Origin: Haberlea rhodopensis
Lineage: Eukaryota > Streptophyta > Magnoliopsida > Lamiales > Gesneriaceae
Direction: 5' to 3'
Assembly: GCA_907163345.1 (NCBI GenBank)
Contig: CAJQUN010000033.1
Span: 1,505,788 to 1,569,787, forward strand
Length of the DNA: 64,000 nt
Part shown: piece by piece, positions 23,501 through 34,684 of the stretch
Numbering within the stretch: the first letter of the stretch is position 1
Layout: each line of letters begins with the position of its first letter
Notes under the pieces: model-generated
What the model saw: only the letters and a program-made list of their open reading frames with translations
Database searches by the model: none
Told to the model about the DNA's origin: nothing
Position numbers and translations under genes: made by a program

Positions 23501-24505
23501 AAAGATCATTCATCATGAAAATTTAAGTGATATAATAAATTAATTTTTTTAGATAAGCCAAAATTTATTAAATAGAGGGTTAGGGATGCTCTTAGAAAAG
23601 TTAATAATTTGAAGTTAATAGTTTGAGAACAAATTAGCATAAACATGGCCATCTAACTAGATCCAAGCATATTAAAGGATATCGGCACCAATTGTTGATA
23701 TTATACGATCAAATACCAAGTTTTTTAGCTACCAACTAACTTCAAAGTCTAATTTTGATTCTATCTAGTATGTTATATGAATCCGGATTTGCTTTCTTGA
23801 ATACCACCGCATTCCGAAGATTTTAAATGCTCTATACCACACAGTTTTACATTGCAATCCAAAATCCGATTCCAAAATTCCCAGGCAGGATAGAGTTGAG
23901 TGATGGGAGAAGTGAATTTCTCGTATAAACTCACAACCATATGTAGCATTCCATCCAAATTCCATGCGAAAGTTTGTAGGAGCGAAGCGCCTTATTATAT
24001 TTTTTTGGGTAAATTTTATTTTTATTTTTCAAAAAAAAAAAACTCAAGAAATTTAAATTGTTCTAATCTAATCTTCTTAGAATTTTTGTTTAGTGAAATA
24101 AAATATAACAACATAAAAAATGGAGGTACAAATTTTTTTTGGATCAAAATAAAATTTTCAAAAAAAATAAAATGCAATTATTTTAAAGTAATAAAAATAT
24201 TTTGAGGTGGGGAGCTGCCCCTAACCGGACACGTACGTTTGCCCTGCTTTGAGCCAAAATCTTAGTTTTTGGAAGAAAAAAAAAAATTGTTCCTCAATTC
24301 CTATAATTAACCTATACGCAATGTGCAAAGTGTGCCTTTTAAAGATGGCATCCTCGTCTGGAGATGGCATCATCCAAATGTATGGTATCTAATGTCATAA
24401 CCCGCAAGAATTCAGTATGAAAGATAATTATTTTGATTAGTGCCTTTTTGAAATATATGAATACTTGATAAAAATTGATGGTTCTTAAAAAAAGCCTTTA
24501 AACAA
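20576..24505. other. Long intergenic region, mostly unassigned
   Basis: No gene can be supported over about 3.9 kb. A moderately GC-balanced block at 20880-21310, with an 87-aa minus-strand frame (21158-20895), is unlike its AT-rich surroundings and may be transposon coding debris, but I recognise no family. At 21540-21640 'gtcacgaacc' recurs three times. The rest is AT-rich with poly-A/T runs. Confidence 0.4.
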
Positions 24506-25185
24506 CAGTAAAACCTCCATAAATAAATACTCGATAAAATAATAATATCTCTAAACTAATATTTTTATCGGTCCCAACTTGTGCCAGTTTAAAAAATCAA
24601 TACTTTTTTGATAAATTAATAAGTTGATATTTTTTAGGAAGACCCTTATATAAATCTATAATCTCGTTAGTATCATAAATTAATATTCTCTAAAATTACA
24701 AACATAACTAGGACAATTTGGTAAAAATAAGAATCTATTGTTGCTTGTTCTTTCTCGAAATTTAAATCTAGTTGGATTTAATCTCTAACTTCTCTCATTG
24801 TATTCAAAAGCTCTGATGTCGTTTTCTGGAACTGCAATAAAAAGTTACGAAGTGTAAATGCTGCTATTAGTGCTTTCTTTCTCGTGATTGGTGCTAAAGA
24901 CAATGAATTATCATCAGTTTCATCATCAACAACTTTTCAATGATACTAGCCATAATTTCTTCTAAGCTTTTAAATTTCTAAACATTCACCATTTTCATCT
25001 GGATAATCCAATATGTGATTGACATCTATTGTATTATGTTAATCGATATCATTATTTATATTCTCAAGCTCTTGAATGTCTTATTTAGAAGTTGGTTATT
25101 TAAATTCATTGAGACTGTTTTGCTATTTAAAATTGATAGATTATTAATTTATCGATTAACTAATATATTTTTAAATTATTGAATT
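24506..25185 (-). mobile_element. Emigrant/pogo-like (Tc1-mariner) relic
   Basis: The left end CAGTAAAACCTCCATAAAT and the following 'actcgataaaataataat..tatcggtccc' are typical of plant pogo/Lemi1/Emigrant termini. On the minus strand a decayed frame ends in a segment with KEQATIDSYF, close to the C-terminal 'TIDSFF' motif of plant pogo-like transposases. An internal ttatcgattaactaata block at about 25147 is near the other side. The right terminus is not certain. Confidence 0.6.
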
Positions 25186-25408
25186 TTATGGTTCTAATTT
25201 AATTGAAAAAGAAATATGAAACACGTGTCTTATGGAACGTATAACTTCATCATCACAATGAACAAGTACGATATTTTTATGAGATAAATGTCAGCTTTCA
25301 CTGTCAGTACTTTGCCTTGCATCCTTACAAGTGGAGTGGTTTTACTTGCAAGGCATTAATGCTCGTGAAAAATGTGAAAATAAAAATGATCCATGCATAG
25401 GGAAAGGG

Positions 25409-25562
25409 GGTTTGTTTGATGATGCCCTTAAGGTAGTGCCCTTAGGGGCATCATCACCGTTCATTTGGAATCTATTTTTTTAAAAGAAAAAAAAATATGC
25501 TATATGACTGGTGGATGATGCCCCTGAGGGCAGTGCCCCTCAGGGCAGCAACAAACAAACCG
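25409..25562. mobile_element. Small palindromic MITE at the edge of the Mutator-like element
   Basis: About 154 bp with inverted ends (ggtttgtttgatgatgccct at left, matched by agggcagcaacaaacaaacc at right) and repeated 'gcccct.agggc' blocks. The flanks GGAAAGGG (25401-25408) and GCAAAGGG (25563-25570) form a 7/8 target duplication. It has split the first bases of the Mutator-like terminal repeat. Confidence 0.65.
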
Positions 25563-25570
25563 GCAAAGGG

Positions 25571-25697
25571 TGAGGATACTGCTAGAGCAGATTATGTGCT
25601 TCCCGAGCAACTTTTTGAAATTTTCAATTTTACCCTAAGCCCATACTCTTATCTCTTGAATTCAGTCGTTCATGCAGGTTTCCGTCAATGTTTTATG
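25571..25697 (+). repeat. Left terminal inverted repeat
   Basis: Pairs with 30434-30563 in reverse orientation, roughly 70-75% identical by eye, with the outer 20 bases best conserved. Confidence 0.75.
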
Positions 25698-25958
25698 GGT
25701 AAACTTATCTAAAATCTCTAAACCCAAATTTTCTTTAACTTAACTTCCCTTATTCATTATTCTATATTTTAACTATACAACCATACTTTCACCTCCATTT
25801 TAACTCCATACCACACAACACTTTATCAATTTATCATTACCTAGTTAAAATGGATTAATTGCATGATACCCCATAGAGTTTTAAATTTTCAAATCTCACC
25901 CCAAGTTTTACTATTTTTTATAATAATCTTTTTTCCTTCACGATCCGTCTTCGTAAAA

Positions 25959-25976
25959 TGGTATCAAAGCCTAGGT
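25959..25976 (+). promoter_or_regulatory. tRNA-Met primer-binding site of the pararetrovirus
   Basis: TGGTATCAAAGCCTAGGT closely follows the caulimovirid initiator tRNA-Met primer site consensus (TGGTATCAGAGC..). In circular caulimovirid genomes this site is nucleotide 1, and the viral reading frames begin shortly after, as they do here. Confidence 0.75.
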
Positions 25977-26030
25977 TTATTCTGGAAATACTTTATTAAA
26001 ATCTTAAATATTAATTTGTAGCATATACAG

Positions 26031-27108
26031 ATGAGTCGATTCAAGAAAATATTATGGATCCGAACGAATGTTCGTGGTGCAAGTCATACATGTGGTACTT
26101 CCAAAAATTGTAAGAACTAAATCAAGGATATCTGGCCGAAGCTAAACACTTCAACTAGAAAATGGAAAATTCTACTAGATATTGGTGCTATCTTAGCTAG
26201 CATATCACAGTATCAAGAACAGGAGAAGGTGGCGAGGAACCTTTACAGGAGAACCTCAAGCAACAATTCGAGTTAACCGAGATTCAGGAGAGAGATCATC
26301 CTGAGCACAATCACATGATTCCAGATCCCAACCCCTCAACAGGATCCGGAACAGACGAATAGGATGTGAGAACCAACCTTTCGAAAAATTTAGCCAGATT
26401 ATTCTAAGATATCCCAAGATCTTAGAGAGATCCAGAAGATAGTGCAGCATTATGGATACCTTCAATACCATGTCCCTGCACAAATTCATCAGATTCAAAG
26501 TCAAACGGAGATTATGATTAAACACCAGGAGAAAATTCGAGATGTTCAAACCCGAATAAAAGAGCTGGAGACAAGAGCAAGTCCGACGGGAAGAAGACAA
26601 GAAGGGTTGTTACCACCGTCCTATGGAACAGAACCCCTTTTACACCAAAAAGGGAAAGCGGATGAGGTCCAAAGGCGTTTGAAGAAGACTGAAAAAATGA
26701 TTGCAGTCCTACGAGGGAGCCCATACTTCCCACCAAGTAATGAAAAGAATCAACCTGGAAGATCTACGTGATCTTGCTGATTCGTTTGCGGGATTGAATC
26801 TCGTAGAATTCAAGATGGGAGAACTTGTAACAAGACCTCAACCACAAGAAAGTTTCGGGTCACACACTCCACTCGAAGGTGATCAAAGTATGCCCCATAG
26901 GGAAGATTTCACCTCAGCAACTTTAGATCCCCCAGTTGGAACAAGGAACCGTTCCCGAAGGCCAGATTTACATCAAACACCTTACGAGAAATCCAAGTTA
27001 AATCCAATCCATCCATATGGACTTATGCTCAACATGGATATCTTGGCTTTCAAAAACAGAGAAGCCCTTATTGATGAATGGGCTTCGTCAATGAGAATAG
27101 CAGAATGA
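26031..27108 (+). pseudogene. Endogenous pararetrovirus: N-terminal/coiled-coil region of ORF1
   Basis: Starts about 55-100 bp after the primer site. The first 330 bp are in pieces with stops. A longer open piece at 26442-26771 is rich in Gln/Lys/Glu heptads, consistent with a coiled coil, and a further piece runs 26701-27108 in another frame. In solendo- and cavemoviruses the coat-protein ORF follows directly. The similarity of this N-terminal part is weak; it is assigned mainly by position. Confidence 0.5.
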
Positions 27109-28157
27109 ACAGTTGATCTAAGTAAAGAGGGATCTATTTTACTTCTTAAAATGGGTTTGGAAGGACCAGTCAAGATTGTCTGGGAAATGGGAGACCCAGG
27201 TACCAAAGAAGAAGTTTTAGCCGGAGAGTCCCTAAAAGAAACTGTGGACAATATGGCAAAATTCTTTAAAATATGTTTCATTGGGGTAAGCTAATTCGAA
27301 GGAATGGAGGAAGAGAAGACTAAAAAATATAGACAAGCTCTAATTAGCCTGGACTACATGATATCTGTTATGTAGACGAGTACAACAAACTCTTTACAGA
27401 GTATAGATTGAAGGCAAAGATAGAAGAAAAAGATGTCGCAGAACTGTTCTTTGCCCAAATACCGAGCCCATGGAGAGAAATTCTTATCCAGGAATATACA
27501 CCTCATGCAATCGAGACGGTGTCCAGGAGAATGTCATTTCTTAAGGTAAAGCTCGCGGAGTGGTGCTACCAAGCAAAACTCCAAAAGAATTACAAGAAGG
27601 TTAGAGGAATCAATAAAACAGCTACTCTTTGTTGTACATGGAATGATATCCCTACAATCATTGGAAACAACCCCCCTGAGGCGAAAGATGAGAAAGTACA
27701 GAGCTCATCCTTATGCCCGAGGAAGTAGTTCAAGAAGAAGTAGGTCTTCATGGAGACGTAGAAAGTTCTGGTCGAAACAGAAAGCCTGAAGTTACATATC
27801 TGGGCAAAGATCAGGACCAACAACGAGTAGAACTTTGTCAACATGTTCTAATCAAGCAAGTTCTAGCACATCACAGATAAAAATACCTTTCAAATGTACT
27901 CATACCCGTGCGAATGAAAGTTTCAAAGATTGTAACTGCTGGACATGCGGAGCAAGATGACAGATCTCTACAGATTGTCCAGAAAACCAAAGCCGTGGAG
28001 TGAGACAGTTCAAGCTTACAAGGAGTTTGAGAATGATGTCTATTTCCAGGCTTTGATACAGGTGTATAAATTTGAGGATATTCCCTCGGATGGAAGCATC
28101 TACGAAGAAGAGATATATTCTGATGATGGAGGCCAATCCAACTCAGAATCAGAGTGA
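27109..28157 (+). pseudogene. Endogenous pararetrovirus: coat protein region with zinc knuckle
   Basis: Broken open pieces (e.g. 27408-27728) carry a capsid-like segment, then an Arg/Lys/Ser-rich stretch around 27730-27790, then a CCHC zinc knuckle at 27937-27978. In the knuckle the His codon is changed to Gln and a TGA stop precedes it. An acidic Asp/Glu/Ser segment follows to 28157. The order basic region, zinc knuckle, acidic tail is the usual C-terminus of caulimovirid coat proteins. Multiple stops and frame changes show that it is dead. Confidence 0.72.
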
Positions 28158-28176
28158 ATGAGAGTTCTTTTAGCAC

Positions 28177-28904
28177 ATGATCAGAGAAGACCCGTCGGGA
28201 TTCTTCTCTCATACAACGGTTTCTCATAAAACCCTTATGAGGATCATGAAGGAAGAGCCAAAGCTTCAGATATATAATGGATTTACAATTGGGGCAAATG
28301 AAAAAGCCATGGATATGATTGGTCTTCGAAGCAGGAAGCATCAGATTATCCATAGGGTAACAACAGGTGAATTTGCGATCATGGAATTCACAGGAAACCA
28401 AATTGAGATGCAGTTAATCCCCTACAAATAAATCCAGGAGCTTAAGAACAAGGTTAAAAAGAAGTTGCTAACATGCTCTCATGGATTTATATTGGAGCCA
28501 TTAGAATAATCATCAAGGCAACTTTCAAGGAAGGATTTGATTCGCCACTCAATCTGGCAATCTTTGACAAGAGAATCCCGAACTTCAAAGATTCTTGTTT
28601 GGGAACAGTTGCAGAAAATTTGTATGCGGGAAAGATGGCTTTCAACATCTATCCTAGAATTGCATACAATTTGGGAGATCGGGATTTCAACAAGGTTCTA
28701 ACTCTTCATCAAGATTTTAAAAGAAGTGATTTGATGAAAGAAGGGAACATGCCTTACTCGATCACTTACAAGGAGTCATACACGCTCTCAAATACTCATC
28801 ATTCAGAAGTACTCTTGAGAAAGGAATTCATTGAAGTCCCCAGAATCTTCGAAGATTTCGCCAAAGCAGTATTGCCGGACATTATTGATACTCCGACAAT
28901 ATGA
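28177..28904 (+). pseudogene. Endogenous pararetrovirus: 30K-type movement protein
   Basis: Movement proteins of the 30K superfamily form tubules through plasmodesmata. Two open pieces, 28177-28431 and 28473-28904, are in different frames with a stop between them. The second begins with the 'IGAI..IK.TF..G.DSP' segment and the 'FDKRI' and 'LGT..NLYAGK' blocks characteristic of caulimovirid movement proteins, and continues through the conserved 'HHSE' region. The neighbouring coat protein lies upstream and the protease downstream. The coat-then-movement order matches cavemo- and solendoviruses rather than badna-, petu- or florendoviruses. The copy is not functional. Confidence 0.82.
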
Positions 28905-29365
28905 GAGATCGACATGAGGATACAAGATCAACCTGTTCTGAATAGAAGCATGAGCATAATGATTGAGCCGAGAAGGATGTCTTTCCAATAGGATAGGTTA
29001 ATCAGCAACTATCGGGGGGAAAACAGAAGGCAGTCTCAAGCAGAATTCAGAAAATCCCGGATGTATTCAAAATAACAGGGAAGCTGAAATACCCAGAAGG
29101 CTGGAGAGAAGTGCAGGTAATTTTTGACATTACGGAGAAAGATAATATCTTCCCATGTGATGTCATCTACTATTTGCAACAACCTACAGTTGGCATGTAT
29201 CAAGGAAACCTTCAAATTGGTGAAAGATCTAACAATTGCAGGAGCTGGATGAAGAATCCCAGAATAGCTTATTCTAGGGATTGAATTTCTAGAGGAACAT
29301 AAACCTTGTGAAAGATTATAAGACGGAATGGAATTCACGGTGGACGAAAAGAAATATAGGATCAT

Positions 29366-29795
29366 ATGACTACCAGTCCATTCTCAATATACTTCTCCCT
29401 CGGGATGTTATATGCAAAGTATCAGGCAGAAAATTTTACAGTCTACATTGATTCCGGAGCTAGAATATGTACTTCCAGTCGTGATATCTTCCCCAAAGAA
29501 GTTGGTGAAAACTTACCGCTATTGTCGGAAGAGACTTTTCGAAGCGGATCCTTATCCTTAATGAAGGAGTCCAGGGAGCGAAAATAATAATTGGAGGAGC
29601 ATACGATACCCCATGGTACAAAGTCAAGACTCCACCTATTTATTTCCATGATACATGCGCTGATATGCTGTTAGGAAACAATTTCCTACATATGTTCAAA
29701 CGATTCACTCAGGAAAACGAGTCACGGAGACTTATTTTCACAACCCTTTGTCATCATAAGATCATTGTTCAGCGACTCACAGCAATCGTGGTGAT
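29366..29795 (+). pseudogene. Endogenous pararetrovirus: aspartic protease
   Basis: The retropepsin active-site triplet DSG appears in 'YIDSGA' near 29447-29465. A C-terminal flap-like motif LLGNNFL appears in a different frame near 29670-29690, so the domain is frameshifted. LLGNNFL-type motifs are typical of caulimovirid proteases. The region 28905-29365 between movement protein and protease is decayed with many stops. Confidence 0.75.
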
Positions 29796-29922
29796 GAAGA
29801 TAAATGCAGATTTCGACACCCAAAGATGAAGGATCAACGGAAATTTGGCAAAGCGATTCTTTAACTTAGACAACGAGGAACTAGTCAAAAGCGAAAAATG
29901 ACTTTTTGACGGTGTAAATGTC

Positions 29923-30261
29923 ATGTCATTCAGAGAACAAAATGAAGATGTAGATGAAGATGAAGAAGAGGTTATCAGAGACATCTTACTGTTACTGAAA
30001 AAGGCACTACATGAGGAAACCATGCAACCTGAAGCTACCATCGAAGAGCAGATTACTCTAGAGGAAGTAAAACGGAAGATCCAGAGGAACTATAGTGAGG
30101 ATCTGGCATGGTGGGATATAAACAAGCTTGTAGCTTCTTTGAATGTGAAAACTGGAAGAGAATATGAGTTTGTAAGGTACAAACTAATCCCCATGAACCA
30201 GGAAGATCAAAAAGATATGCAGATGATACTTAAGGAATATTTTGACGAAAAATTTAATTAA
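29923..30261 (+). pseudogene. Endogenous pararetrovirus: protease-RT linker, truncated
   Basis: A 112-aa open piece begins with a Glu/Asp-rich segment. It continues with an 'LAWWD.NK' block and a 'KLIPMN..D' block that in petu-, cavemo- and solendo-type polyproteins lie just before the reverse transcriptase. A stop at 30259-30261 ends it, and viral similarity stops there. Reverse transcriptase and RNase H are absent, so only about the first half of a genome is present. Confidence 0.68.
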
Positions 30262-30433
30262 ATTTTTATAATTATAAAATACTTAAAATAAGTATTATTT
30301 ATAGTATCTAATCTTTATATTCATTATTTACAATTAATATTTATAAAAGTAGATTTATTGTTAATTATATGACATAAAACTTGTTTAAAATAAGAAATGT
30401 ATTGTTAATTAGATTTTTTTGTTAATTATATGA

Positions 30434-30563
30434 CATGAAACGTTGACGTAAACTTATTTGAATGGGCAAGAATTCAAGAGAAGAGTGTGGGCCCGAGTAA
30501 AATTGAGAATTTAAAAAAATTGCTCTGAGAATAACAAGAACTACTCTGGCAGTATCCTCACCC
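30434..30563 (-). repeat. Right terminal inverted repeat
   Basis: Reverse-complement partner of 25571-25697. It also resembles the relic at 1630-1709. Confidence 0.75.
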
Positions 30564-30572
30564 ATAGAGAAA

Positions 30573-31871
30573 AAGAACCCTTTTCTTTTCATGATGGGAT
30601 ACTTATATGTTTTTGTGCTATCTACCTCTCTTTCTTTCTTTCCTTCTTTTTTTTTTCTTCCTAGAAATCTATCCACCTCTGTGAAATATATAGTCTGGAT
30701 CATTTTTTTCATTTACCATTCATGTCGAACATAGATGGCGGACACATCCATAGGTAAATGGACGTTATAAAGAAAGAGCAACTGTCCCCTCAAAAAAACT
30801 TTTTTTACACAAAAGATATTTTAATTATTTTTGCTTTTTATCCTTCCAAAATTATAATCTGCTCCTAAAATTATATTTTGACCCAATAAATTATTTTTGC
30901 CATCCAATTTTTTATATTATTATCTTTTTATCCCTTTAAACAATAATTTTGAATTCGTCCCTAGATACATTCTCAGTATACAATACCTAGAGTAGCATCA
31001 ATTTTTTTCAACTAGTGGATAGCACATATAAAAAAATATATATAAAAGATAAAAAAAAAAAAAAAGTAGTGGATATCACGTACTGCATCATTTTTTCACA
31101 AAAAGAGTCAGTGTTGTAGACAACTTTTTGATTCTTGTCTATTGCATTTCACTGGTGATCATTTTTCAAATATTTATTTTAAAAAATTAGTAATCGTAAA
31201 AGCTTTAGTCTAATATCAAAATATCTTTTGGATGAAAGTATCTGGAAAATTAAAAATGGGCATTGGCTATTTGACTAAAGCAATAACATACTTTGATGTA
31301 TCGTCGATCATCAACAAAATATATACGATATTTTTTTATAGGAAAAAATTAATAATAATCAGTACAAGGGTACTCAAACCCTTCCAATACGAAAGTTCTT
31401 TATACGAATTAGATTTAATTAGTTCATATTTAATTTTTAATATAATTATAGCTTAATTTTCTTTAATTAATCTTGTAAATGCCTTTCAATATTGCAATTA
31501 ATGACGTATGGAACAAAAAAAAAGAAGGGGCCATTGAAAATGAAGACTTCAATGCGTAGTTGAGGAATTTGGAGAGGAAAAAAGTCGCCGAAAGATTTGC
31601 CTTTGTTTTTGTGTTTTTCCTCAAATGCTTTGTGTCTACCAATTTCCTTTTATTTCTTATCAGTGTTATACTGAAAAATGAAAAGAGTGATGGCAGTGAA
31701 GCATTTTGTTCCAGACAAAATGGGTTTGGTTTAATTTATTCTGCGCTGCTCTTTATCCTCTTACTGTGTATGCATGCGAATTTGTCGGTCAATTGCTCCA
31801 AATTATTGCTACCTTATATATACTACATTGTTCGCGTCGTATGGGAATCCATCTCCGGTTATGAAAAGAAA
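30573..31871. other. Intergenic, nothing recognised
   Basis: AT-rich DNA with A/T homopolymers. The 104-aa frame at 31560-31874 is Phe/Leu-rich and unsupported by any family. Confidence 0.45.
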
Positions 31872-32470
31872 TGATAAGAATTTTTAACAAGTTGAGGCAA
31901 GTGAAACACACTTTATCCTTAAGATTAATTTGCCCCGCACTTGGTGCTATCAGAATGTGTCAATCATCTCCCAAGATACAACAACTTCTTCTTGTGATAG
32001 TAGCACACAAAATCACAAGAACATCAACCATAAATGTAGCAAACTCTCATTTTTAAGAACAATATATGAATGTGTGAATATGCGCTTTGATTTTGGCTTT
32101 CTCTCACAAATATATGTTTTTATTTGAAAATCTGATCATAAGTCAACATAAAGATGATGTATATATATTAGGCCATAAGATGCCACCAAATGACACCATT
32201 TGGAGGCACCAATCCATGAAAAATCACATATACACCCCAAGAGTTGCATCATTTCAGAAAACTGTCGAAATGACGTTGCCTGGGAAAATTTTCCCACTAG
32301 CGTCGCGGCGCCAGCGACACTGCCCAAAATGTTTCCTAGCAGTGTTTTGGCGCCCGAAACTTTCCGTTATGCCCTCGTTCATTTGTTTGATTTTTCTATG
32401 CTTAATTTCAATTCATTAAGTCTATTTTATCTTGCAGAATTTTAATTATTAAGCCTCAAAATTTCCAACA
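31872..32470 (-). mobile_element. Degenerate Ty1/copia LTR
   Basis: On the minus strand it starts TGTTGGAAATTTTGAGGC, a typical copia LTR start. It is preceded by 'tgtggtggat' where a polypurine tract is expected and ends near '..tgataagaa' read inversely (TATCA). No target duplication was found, and internal copia coding sequence is absent or unrecognisable. Confidence 0.55.
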
Positions 32471-33600
32471 ATCCACCACATGAATTAAATTAATGCATTA
32501 ATGCACGTGATGTCAAAAGAGAGTTCGCACTAAAAATTATTGAACCAGGAGAGGTAGCTTTTAGCTTTGAATCTTTCATGAACTTCTTGGCAATTTGTGT
32601 AAACCCAGAGAATAGCATCTACACATCAAGAACAAGAATCTTGTCCCTACCTTAACAATATGATCATGTGTACTACATTATTAAGAAGCTTGGGATATTT
32701 TTGTCTTTCAATTGAAACTGATTAGCTGCATCGATCAACAGTACATATCACACAAAATCAGAATGAATGACGACCTCATATCCCACTAATTAAAACTTGT
32801 GCATTATCACTATTTGTTAATCTTTATTTATGTTAAAACTTGTTTTTAATCAAAACCTAAACACTGAATTACTAATAAAATCGGTCAACTTATTAATAAG
32901 CAACTTGCTTGAATGGCTTTTAACAATATGATTACCATTTGAAAACCCTAGCAATTAGGAGGAACCTTAGATTAGTAATCATGCAAAAGAACACAAAATG
33001 ACCATTATAACGAATGTTTTCTAAACTGGCAACACTCAACAATAAATCAAACCCTAAATGGCCTACATTACGCTGAAATCCTTGTTTTCTAAATAAATTT
33101 CCATTACAGGTAAGTACACGAAGAATCTCAACGTGATGGGAGTATTTTGCTCTGACGCGAGACGAATTTAGAATCCAAGAAAGACTGAAAGGGTAAGCAT
33201 ACAATTTTAATGGACACTTTGCAATTTGGAGGGACGAAATATAATTTTAGAGGGAATGTAATTTTAGGAATAATTTTTTTTTGAGGTAGAGTCCTTATTT
33301 AGTTGCCCCCTTGCCTGATTATGCATCCGCCATCGGCTTTGATATATATGATCTGAAGCTATGATGATTAACTGTTCGTCATATTTTTCACTTATTATAA
33401 TATTATCTACTAGTCAACTCGCATTAGTATTGCGTGAAAATAAACATTTTAAATATATTTATATTATAATGTTCAAATTTGATTCATTATGGATATAATT
33501 AGCTTAAAACGAATGCATGAGATAGTACTTATATTAAATTTAATTTACCATTATAGGTTTTGGAGGACTTATAGGAAAATCCATAAACGATAATTGATCT
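32471..33600. other. Intergenic, possible copia 3' internal debris at the left
   Basis: The first ~280 bp may be internal sequence of the copia element whose LTR precedes it. Beyond that no feature is supported. Confidence 0.35.
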
Positions 33601-33601
33601 T

Positions 33602-34681
33602 CAAGTTCAGTCCCTAGTTGATTTGTCACAATTGTTCTCGTCAAAATACTTTCCACCATCCAAGACGGCTAAGATGGGCAATGATATCACCAAATTTGCA
33701 CAACACGACCCAGAGACACTGTACGAGGCTTGTGAGCGTTTTAAGGATTTACTGCGGATATGCCCACATCACGGCCTCCCTATCTGGCTGCAGGTACAAA
33801 CTTTTTATAACGGTTTATGTTCTGATAACCGTTCTATGATTGATGCAACATCATGAGGTACTGGGATGAGAAAGACGCCCGAGGAGGCTTATACACTGTT
33901 GGAAGAGATGGCAACTAATAGATATCAATGGCAGTCCGAGAGGAACGTGCCAAAGAAGCAGGCTGTTGTTCATCAAGTGAGCGACATTACTGCTTTGACC
34001 GCCCAAATTGAGGCATTGAACAAGAGGCTAGACATCATGAGCATGACAGCGATGAAAGCTCAAGTGCTTAATTGTGACCTAAGCAGAGGCAATCATCCGA
34101 GCATTGATTGCCAAACAGGTAACCCATTCATTCATACTAATGAAGCTGTGAATTATGTAGAAAACTGGCGACAAAACAACCCCTACCCAAATACGTGCAG
34201 TACGGGGCTGAGATATCAACCGCAACCACCATCGGGTTATCCACCAAAGCCGAGCATGGAGGAGTTACTGACCAAGTTCATATCCTCAACTGAAACAAGG
34301 ATGACTAATCAAGATTCATCTATAAAAAACTTGGAGATTCAAGTAGGGCAATTGGCAACTATCTTGGCTGGGATAGCACAAGGAACTCTACCTAGTGACA
34401 CGGAGAAGAATCCAAGGGAGCAAGCCAATGCCGTGGCCCTTAGGAGTGGAAAGGAACTTGGTGACGAGAATGAGGCTAAAAATATTGCAATTAAGCAAGA
34501 GGAGAAGGAGCAACCACGCAACAAGGGTAAGTCCACTGGAGCCACTACACCCATCACACCACAAAAAAAGGTACACATTCCTCTCCGATTTCCTGCAGCA
34601 GTTAATAGGGCGAAGGTTGATTCAAACTTTGCCAATTTTTTAGAAATGCTTAAAAATTTGCATGGATATACCATTTATTGA
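33602..34681 (+). pseudogene. Athila-type gag, broken
   Basis: The frame at 33623-34681 is interrupted once by TGA at 33854-33856, where flanking codons read on in the same frame. Its protein has the Athila gag layout: an N-terminal capsid part with 'ERFKDLLR.CPHHGLP.WLQVQTFYNGL', then 'TPEEAY.LLE.MA.N.YQW', a coiled-coil-like stretch, Pro-rich sequence, and the 'RSGKEL' end. A frameshift near 34672 ends it prematurely. The gag start and 5' LTR are missing. Confidence 0.85.
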
Positions 34682-34684
34682 TGC

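Larger units (their letters stand above)
25406..30563. mobile_element. Mutator-like element enclosing a pararetrovirus fragment
   Basis: Terminal inverted repeats of about 130 bp are visible: 25571-25697 (with its first GGG at 25406-25408, before the MITE) and 30434-30563. Both read gggtgaggatactgc.agag..g from the outside in and stay alignable to 'gt.aa.gttt.atg'. The outer flanks are ATAGGGAAA (25397-25405) and ATAGAGAAA (30564-30572), a 9-bp duplication with one mismatch, as expected for Mutator-like elements. No MULE transposase is visible; the interior is caulimovirid sequence plus AT-rich linkers (25698-25958 and 30262-30433). Confidence 0.68.
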
